Positions 10,621 to 20,136 of a DNA stretch of 52,341 nucleotides are shown here, piece by piece. The stretch covers positions 191,174 to 243,514 of the forward strand of contig NZ_BMRP01000006.1 in the NCBI RefSeq assembly GCF_014648695.1, in the 5' to 3' direction. Source of the DNA: Streptomyces albospinus (GTDB lineage Bacteria; Actinomycetota; Actinomycetes; Streptomycetales; Streptomycetaceae). Made by a program: the position numbers and the translations under genes. Each line of letters begins with the position of its first letter. Within the stretch, counting starts at the first letter, position 1. The notes beneath the pieces are model-generated. The model made no database searches and had not been told where the DNA came from. It saw only the letters and a list, made by a program, of their open reading frames with translations.

Positions 10621-10728
10621 GCAGGACCGTCACCGCACCCCGAAAGCCCCGCGCAGCGGACAACACCCCGCGCCGAAGGCGCAAAAGACAGCAACCCCCA
10701 CGGCGGGAAAGCCGACAACGTGGGAAGC

Positions 10729-11667
10729 CTAAAAGCCCAGCTTGCGCAACTGCTTCGGGTCGCGCTGCCAGTCCTTGGCGACCTTGACGTGCAGGTCCAG
10801 GAAGACCGGCGTGCCCAGCAGCGCTTCGATGTGCTTGCGGGACTTCGTGCCGACCTCCTTCAGGCGCCGGCCCTTCGGGCCGATGATGATGCCCTTCTGG
10901 CTGGGGCGCTCGATGTAGATGTTGGCGTGGACGTCGAGCAGCGGCTTGTCGGCGGGGCGGTCCTCGCGCGGGATCATCTCCTCGACGACGACGGCGATGG
11001 AGTGTGGCAGCTCGTCGCGTACGCCTTCCAGGGCGGCCTCGCGGATCAGCTCGGCGACCATGACCTGCTCTGGCTCGTCGGTGAGATCGCCCTCGGGGTA
11101 GAGCGCCGGCCCTTCGGGGAGCAGCGGCACGAGCAGATCCGCCAGCAGCGAGACCTGGGTGTCGCCGACGGCGGAGACCGGGATGATCTCGGCCCACTCG
11201 ATGCCCAGTTCCTTGCCGAGCTGGTCGACGGCGATCAGCTGGGCGGCGAGCGCCTTGGAGTCGACGAGGTCGGTCTTGGTGACGATGGCGACCTTGGGGG
11301 TCTTCTTGATGTCGGCCAGCTCACCGGCGATATAGCGGTCGCCGGGGCCGATCTTCTGGTCGGCGGGCAGGCAGAAGCCGATGACGTCGACCTCGGACCA
11401 GGTGGTGCGGACGACGTCGTTCAGGCGCTCGCCGAGCAGGGTGCGCGGCTTGTGCAGGCCCGGGGTGTCGACGAGGACCAGCTGGGCGTCGGGGCGGTGC
11501 ACGATGCCGCGGACGGTGTGGCGGGTGGTCTGCGGCCGGTTGGAGGTGATGGCCACCTTCGTACCCACGAGAGCGTTCGTGAGGGTCGACTTGCCCGCGT
11601 TGGGGCGGCCGACGAAGCAGGCGAACCCGGCGCGGTGCGGGGTGGCGGAGTCTGTACGAGCGCTCAT
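10729..11667 (-). CDS. era: Ribosome-associated GTPase Era
   Basis: A GTPase of 312 residues needed for 16S rRNA processing and 30S assembly. Residues 20-28 form the P-loop GRPNAGKST, followed by the switch region NRPQTTRHTVRG, the DTPGLHKP G3 motif and TKTD for guanine recognition. The C-terminal KH domain contains IIGPKGRRLKEVG. The ATG at 11667 is chosen because GGGGAG is about 10 bases upstream; an ATG at 11676 would sit too close to it. Its stop codon touches the inverted-repeat element. In Streptomyces era follows the phoH-ybeY-corC-cdd cluster, as here, though an aldo/keto reductase lies in between. Confidence 0.96.
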   Translation of the reverse strand: MSARTDSATPHRAGFACFVGRPNAGKSTLTNALVGTKVAITSNRPQTTRHTVRGIVHRPDAQLVLVDTPGLHKPRTLLGERLNDVVRTTWSEVDVIGFCLPADQKIGPGDRYIAGELADIKKTPKVAIVTKTDLVDSKALAAQLIAVDQLGKELGIEWAEIIPVSAVGDTQVSLLADLLVPLLPEGPALYPEGDLTDEPEQVMVAELIREAALEGVRDELPHSIAVVVEEMIPREDRPADKPLLDVHANIYIERPSQKGIIIGPKGRRLKEVGTKSRKHIEALLGTPVFLDLHVKVAKDWQRDPKQLRKLGF

Positions 11668-11731
11668 GGCGCCCATTCTCCCCGATCCCCACACCCGCTC
11701 CGACCATCCGCCGCTCCGGGACCGCCGGGGC

Positions 11732-12727
11732 TCAGTCGACGACGGCCGCCTTGCCCTCGAAGGCGGTGGCCTTCAGTGCGGTGTCGACCCGGGCGAGGGT
11801 GTCGGCGGAGAGGGCGATGCGGGCGGCGGCCAGGTTCTCCGCGATATGGGCGGGGGTGCGGCTGCCGGGGATGGGCACCACGTGCGCGTACTGGTGCAGC
11901 AGCCAGGAGAGGGCGAGCTGGCCGGAGGAGATGCCGAGGTCGTCGGCGATGGCCCGGACGGGGGCGAAGCGGTCCCGGTTGGCCTTGAGGTTGGCCGCGT
12001 CGAAGCGCGGCAGGTGGCGCCGGAGGTCGTTCTCGGCGACCTCTGCGACGGTGCCGGTGAGGAAGCCGGTGCCCAGCGGGCCCCAGGCGACGATGCCGAC
12101 GCCCAGCTCACGGGCGACCGCGAGCAGCTCGGCGTCGACCGGCTGCCACATCGACCACTGCACCTGGACGGCGGCGACCGGGTGCACGGCGTGGGCGCGG
12201 CGCAGCTGGTCGGCGGTGACGTTGGAGAGGCCGAGGTGGCGCACCAGCCCGGGGCCGATCAGGTCGGCGACCGCGCCGACGGTGTCCTCGAAGGGGATCT
12301 GCGGGTCGGGGTAGTGGGGGTAGTAGAGGTCGATGCGGTCGGTGCGGAGGGTGCGCAGCGAGGCTTCGGCGTAGCCGCGGACGTGGCGGGGGTCGGCGTT
12401 GACGGCGAGTTCACCGAAGCCGTAGTTGACCGGGAAGGGGTGCGGCTCGACGCCGTCGGGGAGCCGGAAGCCGAACTTGGTGGCGATCACCACCTCGTCG
12501 CGGCGGCCCTTGAGTGCCGCGCCGATCAGCCGCTCGTTGTGGCCGTCGGGGCCGTAGCCGTCGGCGGTGTCGATATGGGTGGCGCCCTCGTCGAGGGCGG
12601 CGCGCAGGGCGGCGGTGGCGCGCCGCTCGTCGGTCTCGCCGTAGACGCCGGGTGAGAGGACCATGGCGCCGAAGGCGACGGCGGAGCTGGTCAGCGGTCC
12701 CAGGGTGCGGGTGGGCAGAGCGGTCAC
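11732..12727 (-). CDS. Aldo/keto reductase
   Basis: An NADPH-dependent oxidoreductase of 331 residues. It shows the AKR catalytic set: Asp and Tyr in HIDTADGYGPDGHNE, Lys in ATKFGF, and His in LYYPHYPDP. The cofactor-binding C-terminal part has VPIPGSRTPAHIAENLAA. The start is a GTG at 12727, supported by GAGGAG a few bases upstream. The substrate cannot be inferred. It lies between the cytidine-deaminase-like gene and era on the same strand; it may be co-transcribed with era (64-base gap), but a strong hairpin separates it from the upstream gene. Confidence 0.92.
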   Translation of the reverse strand: MTALPTRTLGPLTSSAVAFGAMVLSPGVYGETDERRATAALRAALDEGATHIDTADGYGPDGHNERLIGAALKGRRDEVVIATKFGFRLPDGVEPHPFPVNYGFGELAVNADPRHVRGYAEASLRTLRTDRIDLYYPHYPDPQIPFEDTVGAVADLIGPGLVRHLGLSNVTADQLRRAHAVHPVAAVQVQWSMWQPVDAELLAVARELGVGIVAWGPLGTGFLTGTVAEVAENDLRRHLPRFDAANLKANRDRFAPVRAIADDLGISSGQLALSWLLHQYAHVVPIPGSRTPAHIAENLAAARIALSADTLARVDTALKATAFEGKAAVVD

Positions 12728-12855
12728 GGCGGCTCCTCGGGCGGATGCGGGCGGGGCCGGGGTCGGCGGGCCCCGGTTGCCACGATCATGGCCGGAACTG
12801 CCGGTGGGCGTCCAAGAGTTGCGGTGATAGCCGTTGGTTATGGGAGTGGGTGCGG

Positions 12856-12879
12856 GCGGGGCGCCGAGGGGCGCCCCGC
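12856..12879 (-). terminator. Hairpin after the cytidine-deaminase-like gene
   Basis: A perfect 10-bp stem (12856-12865 with 12870-12879) with a 4-base loop lies 9 bases after the stop at 12889. Confidence 0.7.
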
Positions 12880-12888
12880 CGGTGCCGG

Positions 12889-13254
12889 TCAGGCCGTCGG
12901 GCCGGCGGCCGGGACGGTGGTGCGCAGGGTGCCGTCGGGGGCGGCGACGAGCACGGGGGTGTCGGGGCCGCCGAGGTCGCGGACGGCCGCGCGGTCCGCG
13001 TCGGCGGCCTGTTCGGCGTCGGTGACCACGGCCGCGGCCTCCAGGGACGTGGCGCCGCTGGCGACGGCCATCGCGACCGCCGTCTGCAAGGCGCTGAGTT
13101 GCAGGGAGTCCAGGGCGACGGTGCCGGCGACATAGGTGCGGCCGGTCTCGTCGCGGACGGCGGCGCCCTCGGGCACGCCGTTACGGGCCCGCGCCGAGCG
13201 CGCGAGCGTGATGATCTTGCGGTCTTCGGGGTCCAGCGGTGCGGCTTCGGTCAT
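12889..13254 (-). CDS. Cytidine-deaminase-like protein without zinc-binding motifs
   Basis: A protein of 121 residues. The N-terminal half, with DPEDRKIITLARSARARNGVPEGAAVRDETGRTYVAG, matches the start of the CDA fold, and the segment LSALQTAVAMAVASGA occupies the place of the (C/H)AE catalytic helix. However, neither the catalytic C/H-A-E triplet nor a PCxxC motif is present, so zinc binding as in true cytidine deaminases is not possible. Such genes next to era are often annotated as cytidine deaminase in Streptomyces. I infer a non-catalytic or repurposed member. The ATG at 13254 is used; a weak upstream alternative exists at 13266. Confidence 0.8.
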   Translation of the reverse strand: MTEAAPLDPEDRKIITLARSARARNGVPEGAAVRDETGRTYVAGTVALDSLQLSALQTAVAMAVASGATSLEAAAVVTDAEQAADADRAAVRDLGGPDTPVLVAAPDGTLRTTVPAAGPTA

Positions 13255-13724
13255 ACGGGCGAGCATATGCGGGACCGGTCCGGCGCGGTCGGCCGCTCCG
13301 GCTGCGCCGTGGGTGCCACACACCATGGCTGAAGAGTGCGGTTGCCCCGCTCCCCTGTGCCGGGGCACCCGACTCTCCAGCCAAGACTCTTCGCCGTGCG
13401 CGCATCGGGCGTCTGCCACGCGGATGCGGATCAGGGCGCGTCAGGCGTGCATCCGGGGATGCCGCCGCGGGAGCAGCACCGCCGGCAGCGGTGCCGCGGC
13501 GGCGCACTCCGCCGCGGCTTTCCGTGCACGCATTTCGCTTCAACTTCCCTGTACGGCAAATGAATCCGGCGCCTTTCCGGCACCGGCTCGACGATCTTTC
13601 CACGGCTTTGCCGGGGGAATCCAGATCTGCCGGAAATGGCATTCAGGAAATTTCCGGTGCACTGGAGATCAGTAGCCGGGTGCGCCGGAACAGCGGGAAG
13701 AGAGGGGAAGAGACGGGAGCGCGG
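13255..13724. other. Intergenic region, no gene seen
   Basis: This 470-base stretch lies between the CorC-like gene and the cytidine-deaminase-like gene, both on the minus strand. Open frames here have no family resemblance. The part from about 13540 to 13680 is less GC-rich than its surroundings. An 8-bp inverted repeat CCGGAAAT/ATTTCCGG (13630-13637 with 13650-13657) could serve as a weak terminator for corC or as an operator for the downstream gene. Confidence 0.5.
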
Positions 13725-15041
13725 TCAGCTTGCGGCCGGGCCGCCGCCCGCTTCGGAGCGGACCGGCTCGCACAGCACCGTGACGATCTTGTTGCGGCGA
13801 CCGGCCGGCGACTCGGCGATCAGCCGCAGCGCCTTGAGGTCCGGGTCGGAGGCGTCACCGGAGAGGTCGACCTCGGCGGTCGCCCCGGCGATCGGAACCC
13901 GGCCCAGCAGCTTGGCGAGCAGCCCGCCGACCGTCTCCACGTCCTCGTCGTCCAGCTCCAGGCCGTAGAGCTCGCCCAGTGCGCCGATGTCCAGCCGGGC
14001 GGTGACCCGGTAGCGGCCGGCGCCCAGGTCCTGGACGGGCGGCAGCTCGCGGTCGTACTCGTCGGTGATCTCCCCGACGATCTCCTCCAGGATGTCCTCG
14101 ATGGTGACGATGCCGGCCGTGCCGCCGTACTCGTCGATCACCACCGCGACGTGATTGCGGTCCCGCTGCATCTCGCGCAGCAGATCGCCGGCGTTCTTGG
14201 TGTCCGGTACGAACACCGCCGGACGCATCGCCGACGACACCAGCTCGCTCTCCGCGTCCCGGCTGATGTGCACCTTGCGGGCGAGGTCCTTGAGATAGAC
14301 GACGCCCACGATGTCGTCCTCGTTCTCCCCCGTCACCGGAATCCGGGAGAACCCGGAGCGCAGTGCCAGGGTCAGCGCCTGCCGGATGGTCTTGAACCGC
14401 TCCACGGAGATCAGGTCCGTGCGCGGCACCATCACCTCGCGGACGAGGGTGTCGCCGAGCTGGAAGACGGAGTGCACCATCCGGCGCTCCTCGTCCTCGA
14501 TCAGCGACTCCTTCTCCGCGAGGTCCACCAGCGACCGGAGTTCGGCCTCGGACGCGAACGGGCCCTTGCGGAAGCCCTTGCCGGGCGTCAGCGCGTTGCC
14601 GAGCAGGATCAGCAGCTGGGGCACCGGGCCCATCACACGGGCCAGCGGCAGCAGCACATACGCCGCGGCGGTGGCGGTGTTCAGCGGGTGCTGCCGGCCG
14701 ATCGTGCGCGGCGACACCCCGACGGCGACGTACGACACCAGCACCATCACGGCGATGGCGACGGTCAGCGCCTGCCAGGTCTCGTCGAACGACCGCAGGC
14801 AGGCGTAGGTGACCAGCACCCCGGCCGCCATCTCGCAGCCGACCCGCACCAGCAGCGCGACGTTCAGATAGCGGGTGGGGTCGGCTGCCACCGCGGCGAG
14901 CCTGGCGCTGCCGCGGCGTCCGGAGCGGACGGCCTCCTCGGCGCGGAAGCTGGTGGTCCGCGCCAGCCCGGCCTCCGCGCACGCGGCGAGCCAGGCGATC
15001 ACGACGAGGAGTACCGCGACGGCGATCAGCTGGGTGGTCAT
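13725..15041 (-). CDS. CorC/HlyC-family membrane protein with CBS domains
   Basis: A protein of 438 residues. The N-terminal DUF21/CNNM-type membrane domain (about 1-150) has hydrophobic segments [38 protein letters not shown] and [23 protein letters not shown] pair follows, with [38 protein letters not shown] and [28 protein letters not shown]. The C-terminal CorC_HlyC domain holds [11 protein letters not shown]. This family is associated with magnesium/cobalt handling. The ATG at 15041 lies 11 bases after the ybeY stop, so it belongs to the phoH-ybeY operon. No frame damage is seen. Confidence 0.92.
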   Translation of the reverse strand: MTTQLIAVAVLLVVIAWLAACAEAGLARTTSFRAEEAVRSGRRGSARLAAVAADPTRYLNVALLVRVGCEMAAGVLVTYACLRSFDETWQALTVAIAVMVLVSYVAVGVSPRTIGRQHPLNTATAAAYVLLPLARVMGPVPQLLILLGNALTPGKGFRKGPFASEAELRSLVDLAEKESLIEDEERRMVHSVFQLGDTLVREVMVPRTDLISVERFKTIRQALTLALRSGFSRIPVTGENEDDIVGVVYLKDLARKVHISRDAESELVSSAMRPAVFVPDTKNAGDLLREMQRDRNHVAVVIDEYGGTAGIVTIEDILEEIVGEITDEYDRELPPVQDLGAGRYRVTARLDIGALGELYGLELDDEDVETVGGLLAKLLGRVPIAGATAEVDLSGDASDPDLKALRLIAESPAGRRNKIVTVLCEPVRSEAGGGPAAS

Positions 15042-15052
15042 CGCGTGCCCCG

Positions 15053-15550
15053 TCAGGTCACGGTCGGCGCCGGCGAGGGCCCGGTGAGCCCGCGCTCGGC
15101 GCGCCAGCCGTCGATGATCGCCGCCTGGAGCCCGAACATCTCGGCCTTCTCGTCCGGCTCCTCGTGGTCGTAGCCGAGCAGGTGCAGCACGCCGTGGACG
15201 GTCAGCAGCTGGAGCTCCTCGTCCATGCTGTGCCCCGTCGGGGCCTCCGCACCCTGCTTCGCGGCGACCTCCGGGCACAGCACGATGTCACCGAGGAGCC
15301 CCTGCGGGGGCTCCTCGTCGTCCTTGGCCGGCGGGCGCAGCTCGTCCATCGGGAAGGACATGACATCGGTCGGGCCCGGGAGGTCCATCCACTGGATGTG
15401 GAGCTGCTCCATGGCCTCGGCGTCCACGACGATGACGGACAGCTCGGAGAGCGGATGGATGCGCATCCGGGCCACGGCATAGCGGGCGACGTCCAGGATC
15501 GCCTGCTCGTCGATGTCCGTACCGGACTCGTTGTTGACGTCGATCGACAT
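15053..15550 (-). CDS. ybeY: rRNA maturation endonuclease YbeY
   Basis: A protein of 165 residues with the UPF0054 zinc site H119-GVLH123-LLGYDH129. Earlier conserved segments are [15 protein letters not shown] and [12 protein letters not shown]. YbeY is needed for 16S rRNA 3'-end maturation and ribosome quality control. The ATG at 15550 matches the usual Streptomyces start MSIDVNNES; a GTG at 15568 is a possible alternative. No strong ribosome site precedes either. It sits 39 bases downstream of the PhoH gene and directly upstream of the CBS protein, a standard actinobacterial operon. Confidence 0.95.
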   Translation of the reverse strand: MSIDVNNESGTDIDEQAILDVARYAVARMRIHPLSELSVIVVDAEAMEQLHIQWMDLPGPTDVMSFPMDELRPPAKDDEEPPQGLLGDIVLCPEVAAKQGAEAPTGHSMDEELQLLTVHGVLHLLGYDHEEPDEKAEMFGLQAAIIDGWRAERGLTGPSPAPTVT

Positions 15551-15589
15551 GGGGAAGGTGCGTCTCACTTCTTGATCGCGCAGCGCGGC

Positions 15590-16594
<1,005 letters not shown>

Positions 16595-16711
16595 GGGTAG
16601 GCCGTGCGGCCTGCTCAACCCCCATCCTTTGCTCATCGCGGGTACGGCCCTCGGCAGAGCTGCCCGCACCGGGCTCCTTGCGCTACCAGAGTACGACGGG
16701 GCACCGACAAG

Positions 16712-16734
16712 CCCCGCGGGATTTCCCGGCGGGG
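16712..16734 (-). terminator. Possible terminator of the sugar kinase gene
   Basis: A GC-rich hairpin with a one-base bulge (about 16712-16720 with 16725-16734, ATTT loop) lies about 35 bases after the PfkB-type gene and before the phoH operon. Confidence 0.45.
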
Positions 16735-16769
16735 GGCCGGGCGGGCCGGACCGGCGGGCCCGCCGCCGC

Positions 16770-17918
16770 TCAGGCCGGGCGGCGGAAGCCGATCGTGGGG
16801 ACCGCGCGGGCCAGCGGCGCCGGCCGGTACGCGGCGGGCAGCACGGCGTCCAGGAACCCGTACTGGCGGCTCAGCCCGGCCGCGGCCGGTGTCCCGCAGG
16901 CACGCACCCCGCGCCACCAGGCCGCGATCTCCGCCCAGCCGGGCGCGGACAGCGAGCCGCCGAATTCCTGCACGGACAGGGCGGCGCTAAGCCCCGCGAA
17001 GGCCAGCCGGTCGGCCAGCGGCCACTCGGCGAGGGTGCCGGTGACGAACCCGGCCACGAAGACGTCCCCGGCGCCGGTCGGGTCCAGTGCCTCGACCGCG
17101 ATGCCGGCCACCTCGGCGCTCTCGCCGGTCCGCCCGTCCACCGCGTACGCGCCCTCCGGCCCGAGGGTGACCACCGCGAGCGGCACGAGGTCGGCGAGCT
17201 TGCGGGCGGCGGCCCGCGGGCAGCTGGTGCGGGTGTAGCGCATCGCCTCCTCGGCATTGGGGAGGAACGCCTCGCAGTGCTCCAGGTCGGCGAGGTCGGC
17301 CGGGTCCCAGCGACCGCTGTCGTCCCAGCCGACGTCCGCGAAGATCCGGCTGCCGCGGCCCGCCGCGCAGCCCAGCCAGCCCTCCCGGCGGCCCGGGACG
17401 AGCGAGGCGACGCAGGCGCGGGACGGCGGCGGGCAGCCCGGGGCGTGCTTGCCGTCGAAGGCGTGCTCCGGCGGCGGCGCCTCGTGGCCGTGCGAGACCA
17501 TCGTGCGCTCGCCCTCGTAGGCCATGGAGACGGTGACCGGGGAGTGCCAGCCGGGGACCTTGCGGGACAGCTCCAGGTCGATGCCCTCGCCCTGTTCGAG
17601 CGCCTCCCAGCAGTACTCGCCGTACATGTCGTCGCCGAACGCGGCGGCAAGGGAGGTGCGCAGGCCGAGCCGGGCCAGGGCGGTGGCCATGTTGGCGACG
17701 CCGCCGGGGCTGGAGCCCATGCCGCGGGCCCAGGACTCGGTGCCGCGCACCGGGGCGGAGTCCAGGCCGGTGAAGATGATGTCGAGGAAGACCGTGCCGG
17801 TGAGATAGACGTCGGTGCGCGGATCGCCGTCCGCGCGCACCGCGGCCAGCGGATCGAGGCCCGGCGGCACGGCGGCCGGCCCCGCAGGCGGTTGGACATC
17901 GCGTCGGCCAGTGCTCAC
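16770..17918 (-). CDS. PfkB-family carbohydrate kinase
   Basis: A ribokinase-type kinase of 382 residues. The N-terminal substrate region contains TGTVFLDIIFTGLD and the di-Gly motif SSPGGVANMATALARLGL. The C-terminal signature DPTGAGDVFVAGF carries the catalytic Asp and anion hole. The start is a GTG at 17918, with GAGGGG about 8 bases upstream; the longer frame to 17999 would run into the promoter of the divergent gene. It is divergently arranged with the GH4 6-phospho-glycosidase (67 bases apart), so the pair may share control: the kinase could phosphorylate a sugar or glycoside handled by the GH4 enzyme. That is inference; the substrate is unknown. Confidence 0.92.
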   Translation of the reverse strand: MSTGRRDVQPPAGPAAVPPGLDPLAAVRADGDPRTDVYLTGTVFLDIIFTGLDSAPVRGTESWARGMGSSPGGVANMATALARLGLRTSLAAAFGDDMYGEYCWEALEQGEGIDLELSRKVPGWHSPVTVSMAYEGERTMVSHGHEAPPPEHAFDGKHAPGCPPPSRACVASLVPGRREGWLGCAAGRGSRIFADVGWDDSGRWDPADLADLEHCEAFLPNAEEAMRYTRTSCPRAAARKLADLVPLAVVTLGPEGAYAVDGRTGESAEVAGIAVEALDPTGAGDVFVAGFVTGTLAEWPLADRLAFAGLSAALSVQEFGGSLSAPGWAEIAAWWRGVRACGTPAAAGLSRQYGFLDAVLPAAYRPAPLARAVPTIGFRRPA

Positions 17919-17972
17919 CGCGCTCGCCCCTCTCGTACTCAACTCGTGCCGCCAGTGTGCCTGATGCTGCGG

Positions 17973-17986
17973 TACGTTCCGCCCCA
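17973..17986 (+). promoter_or_regulatory. Candidate leaderless promoter of the GH4 gene
   Basis: The -10-like TACGTT (17973-17978) lies 7 bases before the ATG at 17986, and there is no ribosome-binding site between them. Transcription starting at or near the A of the ATG would give a leaderless mRNA. Confidence 0.45.
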
Positions 17987-19356
17987 TGAGGCTCTCCATT
18001 CTCGGCGGGGGCGGCTTCCGGGTGCCGCTGGTCTACCGTGCGCTGCTGGACGACCCGGCACGCTCCGTCTCCGGGCTGACGCTGTACGACACCGATCCGC
18101 GCCGGGTCGCGGTGATCTCCGAGGTGCTGGCGCGGCTGGCCGCGGGCCGCCGCGGAGCGGTACCCGTACGAGTGGCGGACTCCCTGGACGCCGCGCTGAC
18201 CGGAGCCGACTTCGTCTTCTCCGCGATACGGGTCGGCGGCACGGCCGGCCGGATCCGCGACGAGCGGATCCCGCTGTCGGAGGGCGTGCTCGGACAGGAG
18301 ACGGTCGGCGCGGGCGGGGTGCTCTACGGCCTGCGGACGATCCCGGCGGCGCTGCACATCGCCGAGCGGGTGGCGGCGCTCGCCCCGGACGCGTGGGTCA
18401 TCAACTTCACCAACCCCGCGGGCATGGTCACCGAGGCGATGTCCCAGGTGCTGGGTGACCGGGTCATCGGGATCTGCGACTCCCCCGTGGGGCTGGTGCG
18501 GCGCGCGGCCCGCGCAGCCGGCGCGGACCCGGCGGCGCTGACGGATCCGGCGCGGTCCGGCTTCGACTACGTGGGGCTCAACCACCTCGGCTGGCTGCGG
18601 TCGTTGACCCTCGACGGCACCGATCTGCTGCCCGGCCTGCTGGCCGACGACGCGGCCCTGGGCTCCTTCGAGGAGGGCAGGCTGTTCGGCACCGACTGGC
18701 TGCGCACCCTGGGGTCGCTGCCCAACGAGTACCTGCACTACTACTACTTCCGCCGCGAGACCCTGCACTCCCTGCGGGACACCGCCGAGACCCGCGGCGA
18801 ATTCCTCGACCAGCAGCAGGGCGGCTTCTTCGAGCGGGCCGCGGCGGCCGACTCCCCGGACGCGGTCTACGAGCTGTGGGAGCGGACCCGGCTGGAGCGC
18901 GAGGAGACGTACATGGCGCACAGCCGGGAGGCGAGCGGCGGCTGGCAGCGCGACAGCCACGACCTGGAGGGCGGCGGCTACGACCGGGTGGCGCTGGACC
19001 TGATGCACGCCATCGCCCACGACACCGGCCGGCGGCTGATCCTCAACGTCCGCAACCGCACGACGGTGCCGCAGCTGGCGCCGGACGCGGTCGTGGAGAC
19101 GGTGTGCGAGGTGGACGCCCGAGGGGCCCGTCCGCTGCCCTGCGCGCCGCTGCGCGAGGACCAATTGGGGCTGATGCTCCAGGTCAAGGGGGTGGAGCGG
19201 GCGACGGTGGAGGCCGCGGTGTTCAAGGATCGCTCGGCGGCGCTGCGAGCGCTGGCGCTGCACCCGCTGGTGGACTCGCCGGCGGTGGCCGCCCGCATCC
19301 TGGAGCGGGCGGCCGAGGAGGCGTGGCACCGCGGAGGCGTGACACCACAGCGGTAG
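17986..19356 (+). CDS. GH4 6-phospho-beta-glucosidase-type enzyme
   Basis: A protein of 456 residues of the NAD- and metal-dependent glycosidase family 4. The Rossmann start is MRLSILGGGGFRVPLVY. Family motifs follow: VGGTAGRIRDERIPLSEGVLGQETVG, INFTNPAGMVTEA, GICDSP with the metal-ligand Cys, and GLNHLGW with the metal-ligand His. The length matches the CelF/LicH group. The enzyme cleaves phosphorylated disaccharides by an oxidation-elimination mechanism. No PTS component is visible nearby, so the divergent PfkB kinase may supply the phosphorylated substrate. The sequence TACGTT at 17973-17978 is followed by only 7 bases before the ATG, suggesting a leaderless transcript. Confidence 0.93.
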   Translation: MRLSILGGGGFRVPLVYRALLDDPARSVSGLTLYDTDPRRVAVISEVLARLAAGRRGAVPVRVADSLDAALTGADFVFSAIRVGGTAGRIRDERIPLSEGVLGQETVGAGGVLYGLRTIPAALHIAERVAALAPDAWVINFTNPAGMVTEAMSQVLGDRVIGICDSPVGLVRRAARAAGADPAALTDPARSGFDYVGLNHLGWLRSLTLDGTDLLPGLLADDAALGSFEEGRLFGTDWLRTLGSLPNEYLHYYYFRRETLHSLRDTAETRGEFLDQQQGGFFERAAAADSPDAVYELWERTRLEREETYMAHSREASGGWQRDSHDLEGGGYDRVALDLMHAIAHDTGRRLILNVRNRTTVPQLAPDAVVETVCEVDARGARPLPCAPLREDQLGLMLQVKGVERATVEAAVFKDRSAALRALALHPLVDSPAVAARILERAAEEAWHRGGVTPQR

Positions 19357-19396
19357 GGCACGCGGGGGCGTGACGCCGCGGACGCCCCCGCGTGCC
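19357..19396. terminator. Bidirectional terminator after the GH4 gene
   Basis: A perfect 15-bp stem (19357-19371 with 19382-19396) with a 10-base loop starts at the base after the GH4 stop. The convergent gene ends at 19513. Confidence 0.85.
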
Positions 19397-19512
19397 GCAC
19401 CCCCGGGAATCCCCGCCGCCTCCGCCGCGTTGTGGCCCAGCAGGGGGTGCCCGTTCCCCCTAGGGGATCTGTTCGCCCGCCCCCTGGTGGCCCCGGGCCC
19501 GCGGCGCAGCCG

Positions 19513-20136
19513 CTAGCGGCTCAGCCACTCCGGCAGGTGCGGGGCCTCCTCCCCGATGGTGGTCGCCTCGCCGTGCCCGGTCCGTACGACGGTGTCCGGG
19601 GGCAGCGTCAGCAGCCGGTCCCGGATCGAGGCGATGATGGTCGGGAAGTCGGAGAACGACCGGCCGGTGGCGCCGGGGCCGCCCCGGAAGAGGGTGTCCC
19701 CGGTGAAGACGGTGCCCAGGTCGGGGGCGTACAGGCAGACCGCGCCGGGGGCGTGGCCGGGGGTGTGCAGCACCGTCAGGTCGACCCCGGCGATGGTCAG
19801 CACCTGACCGTCCATCAATTCCACGTCCGGCGGGGTGTCCGGGTGCGTCTGCTTCCACAGCGGCAGGTCGTCGGGGTGCAGATGGATCCGGGCGCCGGTG
19901 CGGCTCGCCAGCGCCGGCGCCGCGTCGATGTGGTCGTTGTGGGCGTGGGTGCAGATGATCGCCCGCAGCGTCCGCCCGTCGAGGGCTTCGTAGATGGCGT
20001 CGGCGTCATGGGCGGCGTCGATGACCACCGCCTCCGCGCCGTCGCCCACGATCCACACGTTGTTGTCGACGTCCCAGGTGCCGCCGTCCAGGGAGAACGT
20101 CCCCGACGTCACGAGGTGATCGATGCGGGCGGTCAT
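19513..20136 (-). CDS. MBL-fold hydrolase paired with mycothiol dehydrogenase
   Basis: A metallo-beta-lactamase-fold protein of 207 residues. The zinc motif is THAHNDHID, with further ligands in LHTPGHAPGAV, FTGDTLF and RTGHGE. The arrangement resembles glyoxalase II-like thiolester hydrolases. The ATG at 20136 overlaps the stop of the upstream dehydrogenase by one base (a GTG at 20139 is an alternative). The same pairing exists beside mscR in mycobacteria. A reasonable inference is hydrolysis of the S-formylmycothiol product, completing formaldehyde detoxification. No direct proof of the substrate is available from the sequence. Confidence 0.88.
   Translation of the reverse strand: MTARIDHLVTSGTFSLDGGTWDVDNNVWIVGDGAEAVVIDAAHDADAIYEALDGRTLRAIICTHAHNDHIDAAPALASRTGARIHLHPDDLPLWKQTHPDTPPDVELMDGQVLTIAGVDLTVLHTPGHAPGAVCLYAPDLGTVFTGDTLFRGGPGATGRSFSDFPTIIASIRDRLLTLPPDTVVRTGHGEATTIGEEAPHLPEWLSR

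Larger units (their letters stand above)
10182..10728. repeat. Large imperfect inverted-repeat element filling a convergent intergenic gap
   Basis: This 547-base gap contains no credible gene. The two ends are inverted copies of each other. The word CTTCCCACGTTG occurs at 10183, 10229 and 10275 on the plus strand and at 10716-10727 on the minus strand. A 25-base box is at 10341-10365 and, inverted and identical, at 10617-10641. A 30-base box at 10408-10437 matches inverted 10545-10574. Each arm holds a hairpin between these boxes. The arms abut the stop codons of both neighbouring genes. The centre (about 10440-10540) is not repeated. It may be a mobile palindromic element, a pair of REP-like units, or a shared terminator system. 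Confidence 0.85.

Noticed and set aside
10192..10787. Small open frames inside the inverted-repeat gap
   Set aside because: They are translations of the repeat arms on both strands, with no ribosome site or family resemblance.
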